This document shows positions 22,037 through 30,061 of a stretch of 30,909 bases of DNA, in pieces (the stretch's first letter is position 1; each line of letters starts with the position of its first letter). The stretch spans positions 1-30,909 of the forward strand of contig DASWFO010000048.1 in the NCBI GenBank assembly GCA_036394195.1, given 5' to 3'. Made by a program: the position numbers and the translations under genes. A model generated the notes under the pieces. It worked only from the letters and a program-made list of their open reading frames with translations, was not told the origin of the DNA and searched no databases. Source of the DNA: DATJPD01 sp036394195 (GTDB taxonomy: Bacteria; Pseudomonadota; Alphaproteobacteria; CACIAM-22H2).

Positions 22037-22618
22037 TCAGACCTCCTGCCGGGCGAGGAGATGCGCGTTGGTGCCGAGCCAGAGATAGCCGATGCAGGCG
22101 ATCAGGTTCGTGTACAGCGCCGTGCCGGAGCCGATATAGATCGCGGTCACGATCTCCTTGAAGCTGTCGAAGTCCTGCGCCTTGTCGACGGTGAGATTGC
22201 CCACTGTCATGATCAGGCCGAGCACGGTGCCGACCATGCCGAGATAGACGAGCGCGTTGCCGGCCCATCGCACGGTCTGCCAGTCCTTGCGCGCCACCGC
22301 GACGAGGCCGGCCACGAAGAGGATCGTCATCAGGTAGCACATGCCCGATGTGTCGGCCGCGTACGGCTTGAACAGAAGTCCTTCCGCCCACGCCGCCGCG
22401 ATGCAGGCGAGCCCGATCAGGTTGAGGACGGCGAACCGCGCCGCGAAGGGGAACGCCGCGGCCTTGCCCGCGAAGGCGGTCTGCAGCAGCGCCTGCTGCT
22501 CGCGGACTCCCAGGGGGGAGACCGGAGCGCCGACCACGCTCGCGTCCGGCATTTGATCCGGCCGCTCGGCGGTAGGCTCGGCGGTGTAGAGCGGGCGTCG
22601 GCGTGGAAGCGAGAGCAT
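22037..22618 (-). CDS. MotA/TolQ/ExbB-like proton channel protein, miniature
   Basis: A 193-residue membrane protein with about four helices (61-80, 92-109, 117-140, 157-182). The last two match the MotA/TolQ/ExbB channel: YLGMVGTVLGLIMTVGNL (125-142) corresponds to ExbB GLLGTVWGI, and GTALYTNLIACIGYLW (165-180) to the ALxxTxxGLxxAIP helix. Thr131 and Thr170 sit at the channel-lining Thr positions. Unlike ExbB/TolQ, only a short loop of about eight residues (ARKDWQTVR) lies between helices 2 and 3, where the large cytoplasmic domain should be. AAGGAGG upstream fixes the ATG at 22618. Four bases separate its stop from the ExbD-like ATG. Confidence 0.75.
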   Translation of the reverse strand: MLSLPRRRPLYTAEPTAERPDQMPDASVVGAPVSPLGVREQQALLQTAFAGKAAAFPFAARFAVLNLIGLACIAAAWAEGLLFKPYAADTSGMCYLMTILFVAGLVAVARKDWQTVRWAGNALVYLGMVGTVLGLIMTVGNLTVDKAQDFDSFKEIVTAIYIGSGTALYTNLIACIGYLWLGTNAHLLARQEV

Positions 22619-22783
22619 TCTGCCTCCTTAAAATGCGATAATGCGCACGTCGCCACGCTACCGCCCAAATGCTTAACAAACGCGAAAAACACGCCTAATA
22701 AACGATTAATTACAAATGATTACACCGGTTTCATTACAGACGCGACAGAAGACCCCGAAACGATTCATCCGGCGGAGAGATCC
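22619..22783. promoter_or_regulatory. AT-rich divergent promoter region
   Basis: These 165 bases separate the divergent ExbB-like cassette and the creatininase gene. The middle (about 22670-22740, AACAAACGCGAAAAAC and ATTAATTACAAATGATTACA) is clearly more AT-rich than the genes, as expected for two divergent promoters. No convincing -35/-10 pair is resolved. AAGGAGG (the ExbB-like ribosome site) lies at the left edge and GGAGAG at the right. Confidence 0.45.
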
Positions 22784-23581
22784 GTGACCGCGCGCTATTG
22801 GAAAGACCTGACGACGGAAGATTTTGCAGTGCTCGACCCGGCGCGGCAGGTCGCAATCCTGCCGGTGGCCGCGGTCGAGCAGCACGGTCCGCATCTGCCG
22901 CTGGGCACGGACGCGGCGATCAACACCGGAATCGTCGCGCGCGCCGTGGCTCTCATGCCGATGGACACGCCGGTGCTGGTGCTGCCTCTGATCCAGGTGG
23001 GCCTGTCGCCCGAGCATCGCGACTTTCCGGGGACGCTCACCCTCTCACCGGAGACGCTGCTGCGCCTGGTCATCGAGATCGCCGAGAGCGTCGCGCGGGC
23101 GGGCTTGCGGAAGATCATTCTGTTCAACAGTCATGGCGGCCAGCCCGCCGTGCTGGATCTCGCGGCCCAGCAGCTGCGGACCGCGAACGCCATGATGGCC
23201 GTGGTCGCCCATTCGTGGCGGATGATGCGCCCCGCCGAATTCTTTCCGCCGGCCGAGCGCGAGGCCGGCATCCACGCCGGCGCCAACGAGACCTCGCTGC
23301 TGCTCCATCTTCATCCGGGGCTCGTCCGCCGCGACCGCATCGCCGATCACCCGTCAGCGGCGCGTGGGCTCGAGCGCGATCATCCGGAGCTCGCCGGCGG
23401 CGGCCGGTTCAAGTTCGCCTGGCAGACCCAGGACCTGAACCCCTCCGGTGCCGTGGGCGATGCGCGGCTGGGCACGGCCGAGGCGGGTCGCGCCCTGGTC
23501 GAGCAGGCCGCGCACGCCCTGGTGGCGCTGGCGTCCGATTTATCGCGGCTGCCGCTGGATGTCTTGACGTCGCGGCCGTGA
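22784..23581 (+). CDS. Creatininase-family amidohydrolase
   Basis: A 265-residue cytoplasmic metal hydrolase of the creatininase family (creatinine amidohydrolase, MftE, FAPy deformylase relatives). The metal ligands are visible: Glu32 and His34 in VEQHGPHLPLGTD, Asp43, His117 in FNSHGGQ and Glu169 in HAGANETS. HRDFPGTLTL (78-87) is also a family motif. The GTG at 22784 has GGAGAG upstream; the frame is open much further left, but that part overlaps the divergent ExbB-like gene. No mycofactocin genes are nearby, so MftE is unlikely. The real amide substrate is unknown. It is separated from the following DUF1800 gene by 143 bases and is probably its own unit. Confidence 0.88.
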   Translation: MTARYWKDLTTEDFAVLDPARQVAILPVAAVEQHGPHLPLGTDAAINTGIVARAVALMPMDTPVLVLPLIQVGLSPEHRDFPGTLTLSPETLLRLVIEIAESVARAGLRKIILFNSHGGQPAVLDLAAQQLRTANAMMAVVAHSWRMMRPAEFFPPAEREAGIHAGANETSLLLHLHPGLVRRDRIADHPSAARGLERDHPELAGGGRFKFAWQTQDLNPSGAVGDARLGTAEAGRALVEQAAHALVALASDLSRLPLDVLTSRP

Positions 23582-23724
23582 TTTCGTCCGGCGGGCCCCG
23601 AGGTTTTTTGCCGGCTCGAAGAATTTCCCGCATCCCCCGGCCGTTGTTCAGCGAGGCGACGGCCGGCTGGAACACCGCCGGCGCGTGACATAGACTGGTC
23701 ACGGCTGTGACGGTGGAGCGCGGG

Positions 23725-25365
23725 ATGCCGCAGATCGCTCAAACTGGACCCTCTCAGCCACCCCCCGCCGTGGCGCCGGCGCGCCCGCCGGCTCAGCTTC
23801 CAACCCAGGCGATCATGTCCGCCCTCGGCCGTGCCGCTTACGGAGCCCGGCCGGAGGACGTCGCCGACGTCATGCGCCGCGGCTGGCCGGCCTGGGTCGA
23901 GGAGCAGCTGGCGCCCAATGAAGCCGCAGACCGCGGGGTGCATGAGCGGCTGGCGCGGCTGGTCCTGCCGTTCCGACACGGGGCCGGTCCGAAATGGCCG
24001 GCCGTGGATGAGAAGCGGCCACTGGCCCTGCTCGACCGGCCGATCGAGGCGGTGTGGCCGTTGATCGTGAACCGCGCCGACATGGACGGTGCCGAGCGTC
24101 GGCGGCCGCGCGACGAGGTGACCGCGGCCACGATCTTGCGCGCCGTCCACAGCCGCTGGCAGCTCCGCGAGGTGCTGGCCAATTTCTGGCACGACCATTT
24201 CAACGTCGACGCTTACGGCAGCGAAGAAGTATCAGTGGCGCTGCCGACCTACGACCGCGACGTGATCCGGCGCCACGCGCTCGGCAATTTCCGCCAGTTC
24301 CTCGAAGCCGTCGCGACCAGCACGGCGATGCTCTACTATCTCTCGAACCGCTCCTCGCGCGCCGGGGCTGCCAACGAGAACTACGCCCGCGAGCTGTTCG
24401 AGCTGCATACGCTCGGTCGCGACGCCTATCTCAACGACCGTTATGACCGCTGGCGCGCCGTCCCCGGCGCCGCCAAGGGCGCGCCGGTCGGCTATATCGA
24501 CGAGGACGTCTACGAGGCGGCGCGCGCCTTCACCGGCTGGACGGTCGAGGACGGCAGCGGGATCGACGGGCAGCGCAAGCTGCCGGCGACCGGGCGCTTC
24601 GTCTACGTCGAATCCTGGCACGACGGCTATCAGAAGCGCGTCCTCGCCCACGACTTCAAGCAATTCGGAGCGCCGCTGATCGACGGCCGCCGCGTGCTCG
24701 ATTTCGTCGCCGACCACCCGGCGACGGCGCAATTCGTCTGCACGAAGCTGTGCCGCCGATTCGCGGGCGACGATCCGCCGTCGGCCGTCGTCCAGGCGGC
24801 GGTTCAGATATGGACGGCGTCGCGCCGCGCCAAGGACCAGATCGCCCAAGTCGTTCGCACCATCCTGTTGTCGTCCGACTTCGCGGCCGCCCGCAATGCG
24901 AAGGTGCGCCGGCCGCTGGCGGTCGTCGCGGCGTTCGCCCGCGCGACCGGCCTCGACCTCATGCCTGCGGAGCCGCTGTGGAACGAGATCGGCAACGCCG
25001 GTCAGCGCCTGTTCGGCTGGCCATCGCCGACCGGGCTGCCCGACGAAAGTGAATTTTTCCTCAGCGTCAACGGGATGCGGCACCGCTGGGCGCTGGTCCT
25101 CGCCGTGGCCGAGAACGCGTGGGGCACCGGTGATCTGCCGGTGCCGCCGCCGGTGCTTCAGATGCCCACCCCGCGCATGGCGGCGGTCCAGTATCTCGGC
25201 GCGCTGCACGGCGCGGTCGAGCGCCCGCTGTTGGACCATCTGCTCGCGGGGCTCGGCTGGCCTGCGGATCAGCCGCTGGGCGACCCGATGCGGCCCGACG
25301 TGCGCAAGCGGTTCGCGCGCATCGCAGCCCTCGCCGCGATGGCGCCCGAATTCCAGGCGGTGTGA
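23725..25365 (+). CDS. DUF1800 domain-containing protein
   Basis: A 546-residue protein with the DUF1800 hallmarks LANFWHDHFNV (151-161), NENYARELFELHTLG (217-231), EAARAFTGW and FVCTKLCRRFAGDDPP. The Pro/Ala-rich N-terminus has no signal peptide. ATG 23725 is preferred over the in-frame GTG at 23707 because GGAG lies 7 bases before it. DUF1800 proteins are almost always encoded next to a DUF1501 protein, as here (9 bases to the next ATG), and the pair is thought to work together; a biochemical role is not established. Some family members bind or modify extracellular or cell-surface material. No metal site is recognised beyond conserved His residues. Confidence 0.9.
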   Translation: MPQIAQTGPSQPPPAVAPARPPAQLPTQAIMSALGRAAYGARPEDVADVMRRGWPAWVEEQLAPNEAADRGVHERLARLVLPFRHGAGPKWPAVDEKRPLALLDRPIEAVWPLIVNRADMDGAERRRPRDEVTAATILRAVHSRWQLREVLANFWHDHFNVDAYGSEEVSVALPTYDRDVIRRHALGNFRQFLEAVATSTAMLYYLSNRSSRAGAANENYARELFELHTLGRDAYLNDRYDRWRAVPGAAKGAPVGYIDEDVYEAARAFTGWTVEDGSGIDGQRKLPATGRFVYVESWHDGYQKRVLAHDFKQFGAPLIDGRRVLDFVADHPATAQFVCTKLCRRFAGDDPPSAVVQAAVQIWTASRRAKDQIAQVVRTILLSSDFAAARNAKVRRPLAVVAAFARATGLDLMPAEPLWNEIGNAGQRLFGWPSPTGLPDESEFFLSVNGMRHRWALVLAVAENAWGTGDLPVPPPVLQMPTPRMAAVQYLGALHGAVERPLLDHLLAGLGWPADQPLGDPMRPDVRKRFARIAALAAMAPEFQAV

Positions 25366-25374
25366 GAGGTGCCC

Positions 25375-26670
25375 ATGCAGTTCACCCGACGCGACCTGCT
25401 GCGGAGCGGACTTGCCGCCGGGGCGGCGCTCAGCCTGGCCCCTGGTCTCCGCAGCCTGGCCTTCGCCGCCGACGGCGTCGATCGCGGGCTGCTGGTCGTC
25501 GTGCACCTGCGCGGCGGCTGCGACGGGTTGCATCTGATCTCGCCGGCGAGTGATGCGGATTTCATCGCCGCGCGCATCTCGGACCTCCGCGTGGCGGCGG
25601 ACGGAGCACAGGCCGGGCACGCGCTCGCCAACGGCCTCGATTCGCATGTCGACTTCCGGCTGCATGACGCGGCCACCGGCCTCGCCGAGCTCTACAAATC
25701 CGGGCAGCTCGCCTTCGTCCACGCAGCCGGCCTGCCCGCCGAAACGCGCAGCCATTTCGTTGCGACCGACATGATCGAACGCGGCATCGCCGACAACGCG
25801 GCGCTCGCGCGGGCGACCAGCGGGTGGCTTGCGCGCTATCAGCAGGGCCTGGGGCTGCTGCGGCCCGGGGCCGCGGTGGCGGCGGCCGGATCTCCGGGCG
25901 GCGATTTCGAGGCCTCGGCGACCGTGCTGGCGATCCCCGATCTCGGCGGCGGGTTCGGCATGCCGGGCGGCCCGCAGGTCGCCGAGGTGCTGTCGCGGAT
26001 GTACGGTGCCGCACCGGGCCCCGTGGCGGCCGCCGGGCGCACCGCGCTCTCGGCGATGCAACTCGTCGATCGTCGCGTTGCGCGCGACCCGCAGAACCAC
26101 CCGCAGCCCTACGTGCCGGAGCGCAACGTCAATTACGATCCGGCGGGCGATCTCGCCCGGCCGCTCAAGACGGTGGCGCAACTCGCGAAGATGGACATTG
26201 GCCTGCAGGTGGCCACCGCCGATATCGGGGGCTGGGATACCCACGAAGGCCAGCCCGGCCGCTTCCGTAACGCGGTTGGCCGGTTTTCGGCCGGTCTCGC
26301 CGCGTTCTACGAGGATATGTGGCGTTATCACGACCGGCTGCTCGTCGTGACGATTAGCGAGTTCGGCCGCCGCCTCCGGTCGAACCGCAGCAACGGCACC
26401 GATCACGGCCGCGCGGGCGTCATGGCGGTGCTCGGCGGCAACGTCTCCGGCGGGCGGATGTACGGGCGCTGGCCGGGGCTCCGCTCGGAGAAGCTGGACG
26501 AGGGCGTCGATCTCGCGGTGACCACCGATTACCGGCAGGTTCTGTCGGAGGTGCTGACCGCGCATGCCGGGGCCGCGCCGCCAGCCTCGGTGTTTCCCGG
26601 CTTCCAGCCGGCCCATCCACTCGGTCTCCTGCATACGGCAAAAGCGGCGACGCCTACGGTGCCGGGCTGA
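25375..26670 (+). CDS. DUF1501 domain-containing protein, Tat-exported
   Basis: A 431-residue DUF1501 protein (alkaline-phosphatase-like fold). The N-terminus MQFTRRDLLRSGLAAGAALS is a twin-arginine signal, so the folded protein, probably with cofactor or metal, is exported. The motifs VVVHLRGGCDGLHLISP (37-53), GGWDTHEGQ and VTISEFGRRLRSN...TDHGRAGVMAVLGGNV are the family core and hold likely metal-binding Asp and His. The ATG at 25375 has GAGAGGT upstream, 9 bases after the DUF1800 stop, so the two are one operon. It converges on the tautomerase gene, with only 29 bases between stops. Confidence 0.92.
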   Translation: MQFTRRDLLRSGLAAGAALSLAPGLRSLAFAADGVDRGLLVVVHLRGGCDGLHLISPASDADFIAARISDLRVAADGAQAGHALANGLDSHVDFRLHDAATGLAELYKSGQLAFVHAAGLPAETRSHFVATDMIERGIADNAALARATSGWLARYQQGLGLLRPGAAVAAAGSPGGDFEASATVLAIPDLGGGFGMPGGPQVAEVLSRMYGAAPGPVAAAGRTALSAMQLVDRRVARDPQNHPQPYVPERNVNYDPAGDLARPLKTVAQLAKMDIGLQVATADIGGWDTHEGQPGRFRNAVGRFSAGLAAFYEDMWRYHDRLLVVTISEFGRRLRSNRSNGTDHGRAGVMAVLGGNVSGGRMYGRWPGLRSEKLDEGVDLAVTTDYRQVLSEVLTAHAGAAPPASVFPGFQPAHPLGLLHTAKAATPTVPG

Positions 26671-26699
26671 CGGTCAGTCCTCGGGCGAGGGGTGTGAGC

Positions 26700-27143
26700 T
26701 TAGGCGAGCGGTCCCAGCCGTTCCCGCAAGGCGGCGGGGAGGGTTGCGAACCACGCGTTCTCGGTCTCTCCGCCCGGGGGTGGCAGGACCCGACCGTATT
26801 CGGCGATGTTGTGCGCCGGGATGTCGCACAGGTAGACCCAGACCTCCTCCGCGGCAATCGCGCTGGTTTTGCTCACGTCTCGGAGGATCCTCGAAATCAA
26901 CTTCCGCTTTTGCTCCTCGCTTCGGCCAGCCCGGATGTCGCCGCGGATCCATATTTGACCCGCCGGTGCGGATTGGCCGCCGATGAAGTGATTGCCGGGG
27001 GCGAGTTCGTAGAAAATTACCTGGACGAAATATCGCGGAGCACCGGTTTCCTCATGATGGATGGCGGTGATGCTTCGTACGATGTCGGCCTTTTGGGCCG
27101 GCGTTAGCCGCCCGGCGGCCGTGGAGCAGGCGTAGGTGGGCAT
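26700..27143 (-). CDS. Tautomerase-superfamily protein, cis-3-chloroacrylate dehalogenase (cis-CaaD)-like
   Basis: A 147-residue beta-alpha-beta protein with an N-terminal Pro after Met. Numbering from that Pro, Pro1, His28, Arg70, Arg73, Tyr103 and Glu114 are all present. These are the six catalytic residues of cis-CaaD, at the same numbers and with the same length class (about 150). FVQVIFYELAPGN, IRGDIRAGR and VWVYLCDIPAHNIAEYGR also follow cis-CaaD. cis-CaaD hydrates cis-3-chloroacrylate to malonate semialdehyde, but relatives such as Cg10062 share the six residues and prefer other substrates, so the natural substrate is open. It follows iorB by 25 bases on the same strand and may be the third gene of that operon. 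Confidence 0.82.
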   Translation of the reverse strand: MPTYACSTAAGRLTPAQKADIVRSITAIHHEETGAPRYFVQVIFYELAPGNHFIGGQSAPAGQIWIRGDIRAGRSEEQKRKLISRILRDVSKTSAIAAEEVWVYLCDIPAHNIAEYGRVLPPPGGETENAWFATLPAALRERLGPLA

Positions 27144-27168
27144 GTGATCCGCCGTTCAATGCATCGGC

Positions 27169-29370
27169 TCACGCATGCTTCAGCGCCGCCGGATCGACGG
27201 GCAGCTTGCGCACGCGCGTGCCGGTGGCCGCGAAGATCGCGTTGGTGACGGCAGGGGGGATCAACGAGGTCCCGCATTCGCCCATCCCGCCCGGCGGCTC
27301 GGAGCTTTGGACGATGTAGACTTCGATGGCCGGCGCCCCGTTCATGCGCACGACCTGGTAGGTGTCGAAGTTGGTCTGTTCGACGCGCCCGTCCTTCAGG
27401 GTGATTTGTCCGAACAGCGCTGCAGAGATCCCGAAGATGACGGCACTCTGCACCTGCGCCCGGACAGTGTCGGGATTCACCACCGAGCCGCAATCGACGG
27501 CGCAGACGACCCGCCGGACCCGCACCTCGCCATCCTTTGACACTTCAACCTCGGCGACATGCGCCATGTAGCTCGCGAAAACGAATTGCAGGGAAACGCC
27601 GCGGCCAACACCTTGCGGCAACGGTTGTCCCCAGCCGGCCTTCTCGGCGGCCAGGTCGAGGACCGCCTTGGCGCGCGGCGACTTGTCGAGGAGAGCCCGC
27701 CGATAGGCGACCGGATCCTGTTTCGCCGCCGCCGCCATCTCGTCCATGAAGCTCTCGGTCACGAAGACGTTGTGCGACGGCCCGACGCTGCGCAGAAAGG
27801 CCGTCGGAATACCCGGCGGTTCCACCCGCAAATACTCGACGTGCATGTTGGGGAGGGCGTAGACCAGATCGATAGCACCTTCGGTGGTGTCGGGGTCGAG
27901 ACCGTTGGCGAACAACGGAGGAACCCATCGCGCGATGACCGAAGAGCCGGCGAAGCGGTGATTCCAGGCGACGGGCATCCCCTTTTCGTCGAGGCCGGCG
28001 GACATCCGGTCGAACCAATACGGCCGATACATGTCGTGCTGGATGTCTTCCTCGCGCGTCCACACGACCTTGACCGGACCCTCGACATGCTTGGCGATCT
28101 CGACCGCGCGAGCGACGCCGTCGACCTCGAGCCGCCGGCCAAAGCCGCCGCCGAGCATGTGATTGTGGACGACGACCTTCTCTAACGGCAGGCCTGTGAT
28201 CTTCGCCGCCGCCGCCTGGGCCCGGGCCATGACCTGGCTGCCGACCCAGACTTCGCAGCCGTCCTTGCGGACGTGAACCGTGCAGTTCATCGGCTCCATG
28301 GTCGCGTGCGCAAGGAAGGGGACCTGGTAGGTCGCCTCGACCTTGGTGGCGGCGCTCGCCAGGGCGCCGTCGACATTGCCGATATTCTGCGCAACCGCCC
28401 CCGGTTTGAGCGTCGCCTGTTCGAGCTCGCCGGCGATGTCCGCCGTGCTGAGCTTCGCGTGCGGCCCGTCGTCCCACTGGATCACCAGGGCCGCCAGTCC
28501 TTTTTTCGCGGCACCCATATGGTCGGCGACCACGGCAACGGCGTCGTCGAGCCGTACGACCTGGCGCACGCCCTTCACCTTCTTGGCCGCCGTATCGTCC
28601 ACGCTCTTCACGCGACCGCCGAAGACGGGCGATTGCGCGAGCGTCGCGATCTTCACGCCGGGCGGCCGGGCATCGATGCCGTAGACGGCGGTTCCGTTGA
28701 CCTTCGCCGGCGCATCCAGACGCTTGGCCGAGGTGCCGATGAGCTTGAAGTCCTTGGGCTGCTTGAGCACCACGTTTTCGGGGACAGGCATGCGGGCGGC
28801 GTCCGCGGCAAGCTCGCCGTATTTGAGGCGTCTCCCCGTCGGTGTGTGACGCACCTCACCGCTTTGCGCACGGCAGGACGCCGGATCGACAGCCCAGCGC
28901 TTGGCCGCCGCCGCGACGAGCATGGTCCGCGCGGTCGCACCGGCTTGGCGCAGGGGTTGCCACGCCGCGCGGATCGCGTTCGAGTTGCCGGTGGCCTGTA
29001 TGCCGCCCAGCAGGGGGTTCCCGTAGAGCTTTTCGTTGGGCGGCGCATGCTCCGGCCGCACCTGCTTCAGGTCCACGTCCAGCTCTTCGGCGATCAGCAT
29101 CGAGATGGAGGTATAGGTGCCCTGGCCCATCTCGACATACGGCATGGTCAGGACGACCCGCCCGTCGCTTCCGACGCGGATGAAGGCGTTGGGCGCGAAG
29201 GCGGTCCCGGCCGCTTCGGCGCCGCCGCTGGCGAACGGCACGTGCAGGCTCAGCATCAGGCCGCCGCCCGCGGCCGCGCCGGCTTGCAGGAAGCCGCGCC
29301 GGGAGAGAGCGTTTGCTGATGACGCTTGATCCGGGCCGGCGGCTCGGGACGCGATTTGATCGAGGATCAT
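27169..29370 (-). CDS. Molybdopterin-binding large subunit, isoquinoline 1-oxidoreductase beta (IorB)-like
   Basis: A 733-residue xanthine-oxidase-family molybdenum hydroxylase subunit. A Tat motif (SRRGFLQAGAAAGGG, 23-37) directs the folded cofactor-loaded protein to the periplasm. MGQGTYTSISMLIAEELDVD (81-100), AHATMEPMNCTV (354-365), GGGFGRR (407-413) and GECGTSLIPPAVTNAI (697-712, with the likely catalytic Glu698) are the family cofactor-site segments. The start at 29370 is set by AGGAGGG upstream and lies 2 bases after the small subunit stop. No FAD subunit is present, so electrons likely go to a cytochrome, as in IorAB. The substrate could be an N-heterocycle or an aldehyde; the cis-CaaD-like gene downstream hints at aldehyde or semialdehyde oxidation, but only as speculation. 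Confidence 0.93.
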   Translation of the reverse strand: MILDQIASRAAGPDQASSANALSRRGFLQAGAAAGGGLMLSLHVPFASGGAEAAGTAFAPNAFIRVGSDGRVVLTMPYVEMGQGTYTSISMLIAEELDVDLKQVRPEHAPPNEKLYGNPLLGGIQATGNSNAIRAAWQPLRQAGATARTMLVAAAAKRWAVDPASCRAQSGEVRHTPTGRRLKYGELAADAARMPVPENVVLKQPKDFKLIGTSAKRLDAPAKVNGTAVYGIDARPPGVKIATLAQSPVFGGRVKSVDDTAAKKVKGVRQVVRLDDAVAVVADHMGAAKKGLAALVIQWDDGPHAKLSTADIAGELEQATLKPGAVAQNIGNVDGALASAATKVEATYQVPFLAHATMEPMNCTVHVRKDGCEVWVGSQVMARAQAAAAKITGLPLEKVVVHNHMLGGGFGRRLEVDGVARAVEIAKHVEGPVKVVWTREEDIQHDMYRPYWFDRMSAGLDEKGMPVAWNHRFAGSSVIARWVPPLFANGLDPDTTEGAIDLVYALPNMHVEYLRVEPPGIPTAFLRSVGPSHNVFVTESFMDEMAAAAKQDPVAYRRALLDKSPRAKAVLDLAAEKAGWGQPLPQGVGRGVSLQFVFASYMAHVAEVEVSKDGEVRVRRVVCAVDCGSVVNPDTVRAQVQSAVIFGISAALFGQITLKDGRVEQTNFDTYQVVRMNGAPAIEVYIVQSSEPPGGMGECGTSLIPPAVTNAIFAATGTRVRKLPVDPAALKHA

Positions 29371-29372
29371 GG

Positions 29373-29843
29373 TCAGCCCTCCTGTCCGTTCGATCGCGCG
29401 GCCTGTTTGATCGCCTGACGAATGCGGACATAGGTCCCGCACCGGCAGATGTTGCCGGACATCGCGTCGTCGATGTCGCTGTCGGTTGGATGCGGATTGC
29501 TCGCCAGCAGCGCCGACGCGGACATGATCTGGCCCGACTGGCAGTAGCCGCATTGAACGACCTCCGTGTCGAGCCACGCCTTCTGGATCTTGGCCCCGGC
29601 CGGTGTGGCACCGATCGCCTCGATGGTCGTGATCGCGGAGCTGCCGATGCTGTCGACCGGCGTGATGCAGGAGCGGGTGGCCACGCCGTCGACATGCACG
29701 GTGCAGGCGCCGCACAGCGCCATGCCGCAGCCGAATTTCGTGCCGGTCATGCCGAGCACATCGCGCAACACCCACAAGAGCGGGGTGTCGCCGTCGACGT
29801 CGACCGTCCGATTGACGCCGTTGACCTTAATCGTGGTGGGCAT
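29373..29843 (-). CDS. [2Fe-2S] small subunit, isoquinoline 1-oxidoreductase alpha (IorA)-like
   Basis: A 156-residue iron-sulfur subunit with two [2Fe-2S] clusters. The plant-ferredoxin-type cluster uses Cys39, 44, 47 and 59 (FGCGMALCGACTVHVDG); the second uses Cys98, 101, 133 and 135 (VVQCGYCQSGQ and GNICRCGTY). It passes electrons from the molybdenum centre in IorB. The start at 29843 (MPTTIKVNGV) has GAGGT upstream; residues read further up the frame are not typical. No signal peptide is present, as usual for subunits that ride with the Tat-exported IorB. It is the first gene of the operon and is divergent from the GlxA-like regulator. Confidence 0.95.
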   Translation of the reverse strand: MPTTIKVNGVNRTVDVDGDTPLLWVLRDVLGMTGTKFGCGMALCGACTVHVDGVATRSCITPVDSIGSSAITTIEAIGATPAGAKIQKAWLDTEVVQCGYCQSGQIMSASALLASNPHPTDSDIDDAMSGNICRCGTYVRIRQAIKQAARSNGQEG

Positions 29844-29917
29844 GACGACCTCGTGGCTGCAGGGGCTGTCTCCAGGCTGCACGCGCCGCCGCTCCAAAGC
29901 TTGTCATTTCGTGCTTT

Positions 29918-29931
29918 ATCCGGCGCCGGAT
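29918..29931. promoter_or_regulatory. 14-bp perfect palindrome in the ior/regulator divergent gap
   Basis: ATCCGGCGCCGGAT is a perfect palindrome located 75 bases upstream of the iorA start and 131 bases upstream of the regulator start. Its position suits an operator for either gene. AraC-family proteins usually bind direct repeats, so a different dimeric regulator may use it, or it may be chance in GC-rich DNA. Confidence 0.3.
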
Positions 29932-30001
29932 GGCGCCCGGAACCGTTCCAATCCAAGTCGGCGGCGTCGGGCAGGTATGGAATGGGGGCGAAAGCCTAGG
30001 C

Positions 30002-30052
30002 TTGCGGCGGCATGTCTCAAATGTCATATACACAGCGTTTTAGGACATCGTG
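30002..30052 (+). promoter_or_regulatory. Possible promoter and half-sites of the GlxA-like regulator
   Basis: TTGCGG (30002-30007) and CATATA (30025-30030) are 17 bases apart, a weak sigma-70-like pair. ATGTC occurs at 30012-30016 and 30021-30025, and its inverse GACAT near 30043-30047. These could be half-sites for autoregulation. GGGAG lies shortly before the ATG at 30062. Confidence 0.3.
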
Positions 30053-30061
30053 GGAGTGCCC

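Noticed and set aside
21998..22783. N-terminal extension of the creatininase-family protein
   Set aside because: It would overlap the divergent ExbB-like gene; homology and a ribosome site place the start at 22784.
23590..23609. GC-rich stretch followed by six T after the creatininase gene, considered as a terminator
   Set aside because: Only a three-base stem can be drawn before the T-tract.
24232..26634. 800-codon open frame on the - strand
   Set aside because: Antisense to the DUF1800 and DUF1501 genes, both of which show clear family motifs; the - strand product is Arg/Ala-rich and featureless.
29371..29775. N-terminal extension of the IorB-like protein
   Set aside because: It overlaps iorA in another frame; the Tat signal and AGGAGGG site place the start at 29370.
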